DNA of 64,000 bases from Paucidesulfovibrio longus DSM 6739 (GTDB lineage Bacteria; Desulfobacterota; Desulfovibrionia; Desulfovibrionales; Desulfovibrionaceae): assembly GCF_000420485.1 (NCBI RefSeq), contig NZ_ATVA01000011.1, positions 496,001 through 560,000 on the forward strand, written 5' to 3'. The position numbers were made by a program, and so were the translations under genes. Position 1 is the stretch's first letter. Every line of letters begins with the position of its first letter. Under the pieces are notes generated by a model. That model was not told the origin of the DNA and did no database searches. It worked only from the letters and a program-made list of their open reading frames with translations. Below are positions 1 to 7,363 of this stretch, piece by piece.

Positions 1-2
1 TC

Positions 3-71
3 TCCCTGGCGTTGTTTCTCCTGCTGCGGCTGGTTTCCCGGGGTGAGGAGGGAGCCCTTGATCGTACTTGA
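3..71 (+). CDS. C-terminal end of an oxyanion ABC transporter permease (partial)
   Basis: Only the last 22 codons of this gene are in the window; it enters from the left edge and stops at 69-71. The visible peptide starts with a hydrophobic stretch (SLALFLLLRLVSR) followed by a short polar tail, as at the end of the last membrane helix of an ABC permease. It overlaps the start of the next ATPase gene, the usual translational coupling in ModB-ModC or WtpB-WtpC type operons. The role is inferred from that coupling: membrane channel for molybdate, tungstate or a related oxyanion. The fragment alone cannot identify the substrate. Confidence 0.65.
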   Translation, partial: SLALFLLLRLVSRGEEGALDRT

Positions 72-1086
72 AAACCTCGACGTGGAACTGCCCGGATTCG
101 CGCTGCGCGGCGTGAGCCTGAGCGTTGCGGAGCGGGAGTTTTTCGCCCTGCTCGGGCCTACGGGCGCGGGCAAGTCCGTGCTGCTGGAAACCGTGGCCGG
201 GCTGCTGCCCGTGCGCCGGGGCCGCGTCCGGCTCGACGGCCGGGACATCACCCGGCTGCCGCCGGAGCGCCGGGGGCTCGGCATGGTCTACCAGGACAAT
301 GCCCTCTTTCCGCATCTGAGCGTGCGCCGGAACATCGCCTTCGGTCTGCGCCATCATCGCGGCGCAAGGCCAGAACGGGTAGGGGAGCTGGCCGAGCTGC
401 TCGGCATAGCGCACCTGCTGCCGCGCAGCCTGCACGGCCTATCCGGAGGAGAGCGCCAGCGCGTGGCCCTTGCGCGGGCTCTGGCCGTGGAGCCGCGCGT
501 GCTCTTGCTGGACGAGCCGCTTTCGGCCCTGGATCCCAATTCGCGGCACGGAGTCAAGCGGATGCTCAAGGATCTGCACCGGGAAACCGGCATCACCTTC
601 ATGATGGTCACGCACGATTTCGACGAGGCGCTCTTCCTCGCCGACCGGGCCGCCGTGATTCGCGGCGGGCGCGTCGTGCAGCAGGGCGCGGTGCAGGACA
701 TCTTCCACCGCCCTGCGGATGCGGGCGTGGCCGAGTTCGTGGGCATGCGCAACGTGCTGGCGGCCCGCATGGAAGGGCGGCGCGCCTGTGTGGGGAGGCT
801 GAAGCTGGATTTGCCCGCCGAGGCGGAGCCGGGTTCCAGCCGAGTGGCGTTTCGCCCGGAGGACGCGGTTCTCGGCGGCGAAGAGCTGGCCGGGCGCTAT
901 GCGAACTGCTTTCCCGTGACGATCTCTTCGCTCGTGCCCGAAGGATTTCAGGTTTCCCTGGAGGTGCGCGCCGGAGATTTGGAATTGTCCTGCTGCGTGA
1001 CCAGGCGGCGCTGCCTGGAATTGGAATTCCGCCCCGGTTCGAGAGCCTGGCTTGCGCTGCCCGAAGCCGCGCTGCACGTCTTCTAG
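58..1086 (+). CDS. Molybdate/tungstate-type ABC transporter ATP-binding protein
   Basis: Cytoplasmic ATPase subunit that powers uptake of an oxyanion. Motifs seen: Walker A GPTGAGKS at about residues 33-40, signature LSGGERQRVA near 127-136, Walker B LLLDEPLSALD near 150, and the switch His in VTHDFDEA near 186. A C-terminal part of about 110 residues resembles the regulatory TOBE-like domain of ModC, WtpC and CysA-type ATPases. I chose TTG at 58 because AGGAGG at 46-51 sits 6 nt before it; a GTG at 43 would lie before that ribosome site. The gene overlaps the permease end. Nearby are MoaD-like, ThiF-like and tungsten AOR genes, so tungstate or molybdate is the likely cargo. Sulfate, phosphate or ferric iron cannot be excluded by sequence alone. 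Confidence 0.8.
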   Translation: MIVLENLDVELPGFALRGVSLSVAEREFFALLGPTGAGKSVLLETVAGLLPVRRGRVRLDGRDITRLPPERRGLGMVYQDNALFPHLSVRRNIAFGLRHHRGARPERVGELAELLGIAHLLPRSLHGLSGGERQRVALARALAVEPRVLLLDEPLSALDPNSRHGVKRMLKDLHRETGITFMMVTHDFDEALFLADRAAVIRGGRVVQQGAVQDIFHRPADAGVAEFVGMRNVLAARMEGRRACVGRLKLDLPAEAEPGSSRVAFRPEDAVLGGEELAGRYANCFPVTISSLVPEGFQVSLEVRAGDLELSCCVTRRRCLELEFRPGSRAWLALPEAALHVF

Positions 1087-1110
1087 CGCTTCCCGCCGGC
1101 TGGCGCCGGG

Positions 1111-1938
1111 CTACAGGGTCACCGTCTCGAAACTCATGGCCTTCAGGTCCACCACGATCATCCGGCCGTCCAGAGTGGGGCGGTTCAGGAGCAGGTTCAC
1201 GGCTTCGGCCGCCATGAGCGAGGCGATCAGCGCCACGGTGGGGGCCGGGCAGCCGAGTTTCTTTTCAGCGGAATCGTCGCCGCCCATGAACTCCACGGGA
1301 TGCGCGCCGCCGGGCCGCACCAGGGCGACGTAGCCGCTCCAGCCCGCCAGGGCTCCCGCCACCAGCGGCACTCCCTCGTCGCGGCAGGCCCGGGCCAGGC
1401 TGCGCCGGGAGTGCAGGTCGCCCAGCGCGTCCAGGGCGAGGTCCGCGCCTCGGACCATCTCGCTCATGCCGAAGCCGTCGAGGAAGTCCGAAGTGGTGGC
1501 GAAGCGCACGGCGGGATTGACGAGCTTGCAGCGTTCGCGGGCGGCGTCGGCCTTGCCGCGTCCCACGGTGGCCGTGGTGGCCAGAAGCTGGCGGTTGAGG
1601 TTGGACGGCTCGAACACGTCGCCGTCCGCCGCGCGGATTCGCCCCACCCCGGCGCGGGCCAGGGATTCCAGCACATGGCCGCCCAGGCCGCCCAGCCCGA
1701 CAAGCGCCGCGTCCGATCGCAGCAGCGCGAGCTGCTCCGCAGCCGTGATTGCGTCCATGCCGCGCGAATAATGCTCCGGGACGATTCCCGCCTCAAGGGC
1801 TGTCTGTTCCACTTCGAGCAGGTCCACGCCCTGCGCGCGGGCCAGGCGCTGCGCGTCCGCGAAGCGCAGCAGGCGCAGGCGCCCTCCGGACGGGGAGGCG
1901 GCATCCTGAGCGAGGTCCGCGATGCGCCGCGAGAGCAT
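1111..1938 (-). CDS. ThiF/MoeB/HesA-family adenylyltransferase
   Basis: E1-like enzyme of 275 residues expected to adenylate the C-terminal Gly-Gly of a ubiquitin-like sulfur carrier. It has a Rossmann nucleotide-binding loop (ALVGLGGLGGHVLESLARAG, around residues 90-110), then the DGDVFEPSNLNRQ segment typical of ThiF/MoeB proteins, with Asp and Arg residues that contact ATP. The start ATG at 1938 overlaps the stop of the upstream MoaD-like gene in an ATGA junction, so carrier and activating enzyme are translated together. The N-terminal 70 residues before the Rossmann fold are not recognised. I see no clear pair of CXXC zinc motifs. The convergent ATPase gene ends 24 nt away. Most likely it serves molybdopterin or tungstopterin synthesis, because AOR lies just upstream; thiazole synthesis is an alternative. 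Confidence 0.8.
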   Translation of the reverse strand: MLSRRIADLAQDAASPSGGRLRLLRFADAQRLARAQGVDLLEVEQTALEAGIVPEHYSRGMDAITAAEQLALLRSDAALVGLGGLGGHVLESLARAGVGRIRAADGDVFEPSNLNRQLLATTATVGRGKADAARERCKLVNPAVRFATTSDFLDGFGMSEMVRGADLALDALGDLHSRRSLARACRDEGVPLVAGALAGWSGYVALVRPGGAHPVEFMGGDDSAEKKLGCPAPTVALIASLMAAEAVNLLLNRPTLDGRMIVVDLKAMSFETVTL

Positions 1939-2165
1939 CAGCCGCCGCCCACCGCCGGGAACAGCCCGACCCGGTCGCCGTTTTTCAGGACGCTGTCCGG
2001 CTCGCGCTTGACCCCGTTGACGAAGATGATCCGGACCTCTTCGGCGGGCATGTTCAGCGCGGCCATCACGTCGGCCACGGTGGAGCCGTCGGGCATGGGA
2101 AAGGCGTCCGCGTTCTCCGGAAGATAGACGCCGAGGGTGGCGAAACACTTCAGTTCGATGTTCAT
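1938..2165 (-). CDS. MoaD/ThiS-family ubiquitin-like sulfur carrier
   Basis: A 75-residue beta-grasp protein that ends in Gly-Gly-Gly, the tail that is adenylated and thiocarboxylated in MoaD and ThiS. The segment DGSTVADVMAALNM and the final DRVGLFPAVGGG match the family pattern (…FPPVAGG in MoaD). It lies downstream of AOR on the same strand but after a strong terminator, and it overlaps the ThiF-like gene by 4 nt. In tungsten-enzyme loci such carriers are often paired with AOR, so a dedicated role in pyranopterin cofactor assembly is a reasonable inference. ThiS-like use in thiamin synthesis is less likely because no thiazole synthase gene adjoins it. Confidence 0.85.
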   Translation of the reverse strand: MNIELKCFATLGVYLPENADAFPMPDGSTVADVMAALNMPAEEVRIIFVNGVKREPDSVLKNGDRVGLFPAVGGG

Positions 2166-2247
2166 GCTTCCAGCCTATCCAAGATTGGCGGTCCGGGTCA
2201 ATGCGCCCAGGGCCGAAAGACCGGGCGCGGGTCGCCGGAGCTGCAAA

Positions 2248-2274
2248 AAAGGCCCGGCGTGAAGCCGGGCCTTT
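2248..2274 (-). terminator. Rho-independent terminator after AOR
   Basis: An 11-bp perfect stem (AAAGGCCCGGC with GCCGGGCCTTT) with a 5-nt loop, followed on the minus strand by a run of T (2245-2250 read as A on the plus strand). It lies 25 nt after the AOR stop and before the moaD-like gene, so it should uncouple or reduce expression of the downstream pair. Confidence 0.85.
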
Positions 2275-2298
2275 GCGAATCGTCGATGTCCCAGACGC

Positions 2299-4017
2299 TT
2301 ACTTGACCTTGGCGGCCTGGAGTTCCTCCACGGTGAAGTCCCAGAGGGTGCCGTGCGGCTCCAGGGGCTCCTCGGAGAAGAAGGCGGGCAGCTGGTCGTC
2401 TTCCTTGGTGAATCCGGCGGCATTGTTGAAGTCGATCTCGTCTTCAAGGACGCTCACGCCGAGCTTGACCACGTCGTCCACGGTGAAGGGCTGGCCGATG
2501 TGGGCGGAAACCATGTCCGCGATGGTGGACACGCCGTCCGGGGAATCGAGCACGGCGAAGGCCACGAAGATGCAGAGACCAGCGGCGTCCAGGGCGGCGG
2601 TGGCCACCTGGAGGTTCTTGGAGATCTCGATCTGGCCCATCTTGTCCAGGGGGTTCACGTCGCCGCCGACCTTGAGGATGTTCTGGCAAACGGCGTACCC
2701 GGCGGTGTGGTCCGCGCCCATGGGCGTCGTGGCGTAGGTCACGCCCACGCCCTTGACAGCGCGCGGGTCGTAGGCGGGCAGGGACTGGCCCTTGACCACG
2801 GGGATGTGCTTCACGCCGAGCTTTTTGCCGATGGCGGCGGTGCCGTCCGCGATGGTCGCGGCGATCTCGTCGTCCGTGGCGGCCTTGCGCAGCATCTCGA
2901 CGCAGGCCGGGCCGTCGCCCCAGGCGATGGCTCCGCCGTCCATGGCCACGCCCAGGGCGCCGCCCATGTCGATGGTGTCCAGGCCCATGTCGTCGCAGGT
3001 GCGGTCCAGGGTGGCGATGATGTCGATGTCCTTGATGAGCGTGTTCGCGCCGAAGCCCCAGACGGTTTCATACTCGAAGCCGGAGGTCAGGTATTTGCCC
3101 GCGGCGTCCACGTATTCCTGGGAACACTGGATCACGCAGCCGGGGTGGCAGCCGTGCTTGGTCTTGCCGCCGCGCTTCTTGATGGTCTCGGCAATGGCTT
3201 CGCCGGAGATGTCCGCGGCGAATTCGAAGCGGCCTCCGCTGAAGTTCTTGGTGGGCAGCGCGCCCGCTTCGTTGATGATGTTCACGAGAATGGCCGTGCC
3301 GAACGCGGGCAGGCCCTCGGAGGTCACGGGGTGGCCCTTGAGGATCTCGATCCAGCGCTTGTTGGCAGCCTTGAACTTTTCGGGATCGGCGGACTTGACC
3401 ATGCCGCAGCCCTTGTCGTCGAGGACGATGGCCTTGACCTTCTTGGAGCCCATGACCGCGCCCAGACCGCCGCGGCCGGCGGCGCGGGCCGGACGGCCCT
3501 CGGGGTCGGAGAACTGGATGGAGGCGGCGCGGCGCAGCTTCTCCCCGGCGGGGCCGATGAGCATGCCGCAGGCTTTCTCGCCGTAGCGGGCGCGGACTTC
3601 GTCCATGGCCGCGTAGGTGCCCAGGCCGACCATGCTTCCGGCATCCTCGATCTGCACGCCGTCCTTGGTGATGTGGATGTTGATCCAGGAATCGCTCTGC
3701 TCTTCGAGAACCAGGCCGATGATGCCGAGCTTGGCCAGCTTCTGGGCGAAGGAGCCGCCGGAGTTGGATTCCTTGATGGTTCCGGTCAGCGGGGACTTCG
3801 CGCCCACGGAAACGCGGCCGGAGTTGGCGGCGGCGGTGCCGGTGAGCACGCCTGCGGCGGCAACGAGCTTGTTCTCTGCGGAAAGCGCGTCGCATTTGGC
3901 CGGAACTTCTCCCTTGACCAGTCGGGAAGTCAGCGCGCGGCCGCCGAGTCCGGCGTACTTTCCGGGTTCTTCAAAGGCGTACTGCTTGGTGCGGGTGTTG
4001 ATGCGCAGGATTTTCAT
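2299..4017 (-). CDS. aor: Tungsten-containing aldehyde:ferredoxin oxidoreductase
   Basis: Cytoplasmic enzyme of 572 residues that oxidises aldehydes to acids with ferredoxin, using a bis-pyranopterin tungsten centre and one [4Fe-4S] cluster. The N-terminal GLGGRALTSRL and the GGRGGLGAVMGSKKVKAI segment are AOR family signatures. Cluster ligands are visible as C290, C294 and C298 (CHPGCVIQC) and C482 in DAAGLC, positions close to those of the Pyrococcus enzyme. The spacing of the first pair is C-x3-C here where Pyrococcus has C-x2-C. ATG at 4017 follows CAGGAGATGT. The gene ends at a strong terminator and its promoter region is shared with a divergent gene. In Desulfovibrio, AORs act on acetaldehyde and similar compounds; the substrate here is not shown by sequence. 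Confidence 0.93.
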   Translation of the reverse strand: MKILRINTRTKQYAFEEPGKYAGLGGRALTSRLVKGEVPAKCDALSAENKLVAAAGVLTGTAAANSGRVSVGAKSPLTGTIKESNSGGSFAQKLAKLGIIGLVLEEQSDSWINIHITKDGVQIEDAGSMVGLGTYAAMDEVRARYGEKACGMLIGPAGEKLRRAASIQFSDPEGRPARAAGRGGLGAVMGSKKVKAIVLDDKGCGMVKSADPEKFKAANKRWIEILKGHPVTSEGLPAFGTAILVNIINEAGALPTKNFSGGRFEFAADISGEAIAETIKKRGGKTKHGCHPGCVIQCSQEYVDAAGKYLTSGFEYETVWGFGANTLIKDIDIIATLDRTCDDMGLDTIDMGGALGVAMDGGAIAWGDGPACVEMLRKAATDDEIAATIADGTAAIGKKLGVKHIPVVKGQSLPAYDPRAVKGVGVTYATTPMGADHTAGYAVCQNILKVGGDVNPLDKMGQIEISKNLQVATAALDAAGLCIFVAFAVLDSPDGVSTIADMVSAHIGQPFTVDDVVKLGVSVLEDEIDFNNAAGFTKEDDQLPAFFSEEPLEPHGTLWDFTVEELQAAKVK

Positions 4018-4119
4018 GGTACATCTCCTGTTTTGTATTGTATCCGCGAAATGCTGCGGATTCGAATCTGCATACCTTTCAGAATGACACCTTCTTCGCA
4101 TCGATATGTCAATAATTTT

Positions 4120-4145
4120 ATATTATGCATGAGTAGGCATGATAT
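4120..4145. promoter_or_regulatory. Imperfect palindrome between AOR and the divergent gene
   Basis: ATATTATGC at 4120-4128 and GCATGATAT at 4137-4145 form an inverted repeat with 8 of 9 positions matching and an 8-nt spacer. It sits in the AT-rich divergent region 4018-4197, about 100 nt before AOR and 53 nt before the divergent gene. Its size and symmetry fit an operator for a dimeric regulator. A metal or oxyanion regulator would suit the neighbours, but nothing in the sequence names the protein. Confidence 0.45.
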
Positions 4146-4197
4146 TGACGTTGTTGGATAATATGTTCATGGTGGAGCAGAATTGGAGGTGCGTAAT

Positions 4198-4782
4198 ATG
4201 CACTATGCGATAAATGTGAACGTGTCGGTGCAGCCGGAGGACATCATCCATTGGCTCTCTCCTTTCCGGAAAGGCGCGCGGGTGCGTTGCCGGACAGGGG
4301 AAAAACTGTCGGACATTCTTTTGCGCCAGTTCGGAATGAAGCCGGATTACGTCGAAAAAAGAGTTCGCACCGTGTTCATCAACGGCTGCCCCGTGGACGA
4401 TCTTGATGCCGCCGTGGTCGCGGACGGGGACGAGGTTGCCCTGGCGGGTGCCCTGCCCGGCCTCGTGGGCATCTGCATGGGACGAAACAGCCCGGTGGCC
4501 GGTTTTCGGCGGGACATCACCTTCCATAGCGGCGAAGCGGTCCGCGGGCAGGGCGTGGTGGTGCTGAAGCTCTTCAATACCGTGGGGCAGGAGGCGGGGC
4601 CGCTGCTGCTTTCGCGCGGAATCCTGCTAACCGGCGCGGAACTGGGCGCACTGGCGGGCCGTGCCATGGCCGAGGGCCACAAGCCCCTTGCCGTGACCCT
4701 GGAGGGAAAGCCGGTGGGACTCGACGCGCTCTGCGGGTTGAAGCCGCAGGACGAGACGGAGCTGCGCGTGGCCGTCTCCTGA
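4198..4782 (+). CDS. Uncharacterised protein with a MoaD/ThiS-like beta-grasp region
   Basis: A 194-residue soluble protein with no signal peptide. Residues about 28-90 look like a ubiquitin-like fold: a strand, a helix (KLSDILLRQFGMKPDYVEKR), then the strand VRTVFINGCPVDD and a DGDEVALAGALPGLVG segment that resembles the end of MoaD-type carriers but is internal and ends with GLVG rather than a free Gly-Gly. The remaining 100 residues are not recognised. ATG 4198 follows GGAGGT by 7 nt. It is transcribed away from AOR and shares its promoter region, so a tungsten-enzyme or cofactor role is plausible but unproven. A bidirectional terminator follows. Confidence 0.6.
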   Translation: MHYAINVNVSVQPEDIIHWLSPFRKGARVRCRTGEKLSDILLRQFGMKPDYVEKRVRTVFINGCPVDDLDAAVVADGDEVALAGALPGLVGICMGRNSPVAGFRRDITFHSGEAVRGQGVVVLKLFNTVGQEAGPLLLSRGILLTGAELGALAGRAMAEGHKPLAVTLEGKPVGLDALCGLKPQDETELRVAVS

Positions 4783-4805
4783 GGCGCCGCGTTTTTCACT
4801 GGGCT

Positions 4806-4839
4806 GCGGATGGACTGCCGGGGCGGATGGACTGCCGGG
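4806..4839. repeat. Perfect 17-bp tandem duplication
   Basis: The unit GCGGATGGACTGCCGGG occurs twice back to back in the gap after the gene ending at 4782. It is a simple slip duplication with no visible function. Confidence 0.9.
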
Positions 4840-4882
4840 CGGACCGAGGCGCGTCTTTGTCCGGCCCGCGTGCTGGAAATGG

Positions 4883-4908
4883 AAAAGGGAGGGTCGCCCC
4901 TCCCTTTT
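4883..4908. terminator. Bidirectional terminator between convergent genes
   Basis: AAAAGGGAGGG and CCCTCCCTTTT form an 11-bp perfect stem with a 4-nt loop; A and T ends give a U tract in both directions. It lies between the gene ending at 4782 and the peroxiredoxin ending at 4932. Confidence 0.9.
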
Positions 4909-4931
4909 GGTTGGTTGAATTGGCGCGTGTT

Positions 4932-5573
4932 CTAGAGGTCCCGGTAGCAGAACCACCAATCGTAGCCTTCGTGTTCGCTGAGGCGCGTTTTGGCTGCCGT
5001 GGTGTCCTTGGCGGGCGGAATGATGACCTTGCCGCCGATGAGTTCGTTGTTGGGCCAGCCCGCGGGAATGGCGACCCCGTTGTTGTCCGAGGTCTGGAGC
5101 GCCTTGAGCGCGCGCAGGATTTCATCCATGTTGCGTCCGACTTCCTGGGGATAGTAGAGCATCAGCCGCAGAAGGCCCTGGGGATCGACGATGAACACGG
5201 CGCGGACCGTGTTGCTGCCCTTGCCGGGATGGATCATGCCCAGCTTCTGGGCGACTTCGCCGCGGTCGTCCGCGATGACCGGGAATTTGATCTCCACGCC
5301 CAGCTTTTCCTCGATCCATTCAATCCATTTGATGTGCGAAAAGACCTGGTCGATGGACAGGCCGATGAGCTTGGCGCCGAGTTTTTCGAACTCGTCGAAT
5401 CGTTTCTGGAAGGCCACGAATTCCGTGGTGCAGACAGGGGTGAAGTCCGCCGGGTGGCTGAAGAGAACGAACCATTTGCCTTTCATGTCGCCGGGCAGGT
5501 TCATTTCTCCATGCGTGGTGGTGACCTTGAGTTCCGGCATGGGCTGTCCAAGCAGCGGCAGCGAAGTTTCCAT
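4932..5573 (-). CDS. 1-Cys (Prx6-type) peroxiredoxin
   Basis: A 213-residue peroxidase that reduces hydrogen peroxide and organic peroxides, protecting the anaerobe from oxygen exposure. The peroxidatic Cys is C48 in HPADFTPVC, with the nearby Thr of the active site. The long C-terminal domain ends in [10 protein letters not shown]; the Cys near residue 209 matches the extra Cys in archaeal and bacterial Prx6-type enzymes. ATG 5573 is preceded by AAGGAG. A good promoter (TTGACA, 17 nt, TAATCA) lies just upstream on the same strand. The gene appears monocistronic, closed by the terminator at 4883-4908. Confidence 0.92.
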   Translation of the reverse strand: METSLPLLGQPMPELKVTTTHGEMNLPGDMKGKWFVLFSHPADFTPVCTTEFVAFQKRFDEFEKLGAKLIGLSIDQVFSHIKWIEWIEEKLGVEIKFPVIADDRGEVAQKLGMIHPGKGSNTVRAVFIVDPQGLLRLMLYYPQEVGRNMDEILRALKALQTSDNNGVAIPAGWPNNELIGGKVIIPPAKDTTAAKTRLSEHEGYDWWFCYRDL

Positions 5574-5620
5574 GATTTCTCCTTGGTTATAGATATTGAG
5601 GATGACGTTCATGATGAGAG

Positions 5621-5649
5621 TGATTACTATTAGCGTGGAAGCCTGTCAA
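5621..5649 (-). promoter_or_regulatory. Sigma70-type promoter of the peroxiredoxin gene
   Basis: On the minus strand TTGACA (plus 5644-5649) and TAATCA (plus 5621-5626) are 17 nt apart. Transcription would begin about 40 nt before the ATG at 5573. An A/T-rich, Fur/PerR-like sequence overlaps the -10 element, but the match is too weak to call. Confidence 0.7.
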
Positions 5650-5746
5650 GGGGGGTATCGAGAAATACGACTCCCGCCTGGGTTGTCATTGTGTTGCGTT
5701 CGGGTAATACTTTCTCGCACACTGCCGCACAGATGAAGGGGGGGCG

Positions 5747-7006
5747 TTGAAGAAGGCAAAGATCGCGACCGGTTATGAAGACATCTTCGTGGCCAGGCAG
5801 CCGATATTCTCGCGCAAGCGCAGTATCGTCGGCTACGAGCTGCTTTTCCGAAACAGCGGGACAGCGGGCAGGGCGTCCTTTCCCGACGAGGACGTGGCCT
5901 CATCCAAGGTCTTGGTGGACGGCATGGTGCTTGCCTCTGCCAATCTGCCGGACGACAAGCGGTTTTTCATTAATTTCACGAGGAACATGCTTCTCAACGA
6001 TACCGCTCTGACCTTGCCGCCCAAGCGCTGCGTCGTCGAGATTCTGGAACACGTCCGGCCCGACGAGGACGTTCTGGAAGCCTGCAAGCGTCTGCGCAAG
6101 CTCGGCTACACGCTGGCCCTGGACGATTACGCGGGCAATCCCGAAAGGGACGCCTTTCTCGGCATCGCGGACATCGTCAAGGTGGATGTGCGCCAGCTCG
6201 ACAGGGAGATGTGGGGACAGGTGCTCGACAGGCTCAAGGACTTCGGCTCCAAGGTGGTGGCCGAGAAGGTCGAGGCCTGGAGCGAGTTCGAGCAGTTGAT
6301 GTCGCTGGGGTATGATTATTTCCAGGGGTTTTTTTTCAGCAGGCCGGAGATGCTGCCGGGCCGAAGGCTCTCTTCCGGCATGCTGGCCAAGGTGCGGCTG
6401 CTCAAGGTGCTCGGCGACCCCAACGCCAGGCCGCAGGAGATTCCGGACGTGATTGCTTCGGATCCGGGGCTGACGCTGCGGCTGCTCAAGTTCATCAACT
6501 CGGCGGCGTTCGGCTTCCGGTCCCAGATCACCTCCATTCAGCACGCCGTGACGCTGTTGGGAGTCCAGCCTTTGCGCCGCTGGGCCATGATCGTGGTCAT
6601 CTCGGACATGGACGACAGCTTCAAGGGCGAGGAACTGACCTACATCAGCCTGCAACGGGCACGCTTCCTGGAGTGCCTTGCCGAGGCCGCGCCGGCCCCC
6701 CCGCTGACTCCGGGCGGACTCTTCCTGCTCGGCCTGCTCTCCCGCGTGGACGCCATGCTCGGCCTGCCCATGCAGGAGGTCTTGGGCGATCTCGTGCTGG
6801 AGGACGAGCTGACCCAGGCGCTGAAGGGATTGGATTGCCCCGCAAAGCATTGGCTGGGCATGATCGAGGCCCTGGAACGCGGGGACTGGCGTTCCGCATC
6901 CGCCTCCGTGGCCGGTTGGGGACTGAGCGGCAGCCAGGCGGCCCGTTGCCATCTCGCGTCGTCCTCCTGGGCCAGCGAGAAGATCTGGGCCCTTCGTCAC
7001 CATTAG
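5747..7006 (+). CDS. EAL-like/HDOD signalling protein (YuxH family)
   Basis: A 419-residue cytoplasmic protein. Residues about 12-200 form an EAL-type domain in which the signature is changed to YELLFR (residues 30-35), with VEILEHVRPDE and LALDDYAGN segments following; the metal-binding set of an active c-di-GMP phosphodiesterase looks incomplete, so it is more likely a binding or docking domain. Residues about 205-400 form an HDOD domain (DPGLTLRLLKFINSAAF, then SIQHAVTLLGVQPLRRW). This architecture is known in YuxH-type regulators of motility and stress. The TTG start follows a GAAGGGGGGG stretch. The thiamin genes begin 20 nt downstream, so they may share a transcript. Confidence 0.82.
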   Translation: MKKAKIATGYEDIFVARQPIFSRKRSIVGYELLFRNSGTAGRASFPDEDVASSKVLVDGMVLASANLPDDKRFFINFTRNMLLNDTALTLPPKRCVVEILEHVRPDEDVLEACKRLRKLGYTLALDDYAGNPERDAFLGIADIVKVDVRQLDREMWGQVLDRLKDFGSKVVAEKVEAWSEFEQLMSLGYDYFQGFFFSRPEMLPGRRLSSGMLAKVRLLKVLGDPNARPQEIPDVIASDPGLTLRLLKFINSAAFGFRSQITSIQHAVTLLGVQPLRRWAMIVVISDMDDSFKGEELTYISLQRARFLECLAEAAPAPPLTPGGLFLLGLLSRVDAMLGLPMQEVLGDLVLEDELTQALKGLDCPAKHWLGMIEALERGDWRSASASVAGWGLSGSQAARCHLASSSWASEKIWALRHH

Positions 7007-7025
7007 CAGCAAGGAGCCGCTCCGT

Positions 7026-7361
7026 ATGAGCGTCATCGCCAATCTCGCCATCTTTCCCCTGGACAAGGGAGTGGAGCTTTCCGCGCATGTGGGGCGGGTG
7101 CTTCGCGTCATCCGCGCCTGCGGACTTCCGCATCAGCTCGGCCCCATGGGCACCTGCATCGAAGGGGAGTACGACGAGGTCATGGCCGTTGTCCGCGACT
7201 GCTTCGAGGAGCTTCGCCGGGACTGCGACCGGGTCTACCTGACCGTGAGCCTGGATTACCGGGCCGGGGCCGGGGGGCGAATGCAGGGCAAGGTCCGTTC
7301 CGTGGAGCGGTTTTTGGAAAGCGCCGACGCCGGGCGCGATAATACTACAAGCAAGGATTGA
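7026..7361 (+). CDS. MTH1187/YqgV-family thiamin-binding protein
   Basis: A 111-residue ferredoxin-fold protein of the thiamin/HMP-binding family (DUF77). The start MSVIANLAIFPLDKG and the HQLGPMGTCIEGEYDEVM segment are typical. Members bind thiamin or its pyrimidine part and occur in thiamin salvage operons, which fits here because thiM and thiE follow with a 2-nt gap and an overlap. ATG 7026 lies 8 nt after AGCAAGGAG. No membrane or signal segment is present, so it should act in the cytoplasm. Confidence 0.8.
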   Translation: MSVIANLAIFPLDKGVELSAHVGRVLRVIRACGLPHQLGPMGTCIEGEYDEVMAVVRDCFEELRRDCDRVYLTVSLDYRAGAGGRMQGKVRSVERFLESADAGRDNTTSKD

Positions 7362-7363
7362 AC

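Noticed and set aside
5600-5635. Fur/PerR-like box before the peroxiredoxin gene
   Set aside because: Only scattered A/T matches; symmetry is poor compared with the box at 20560.
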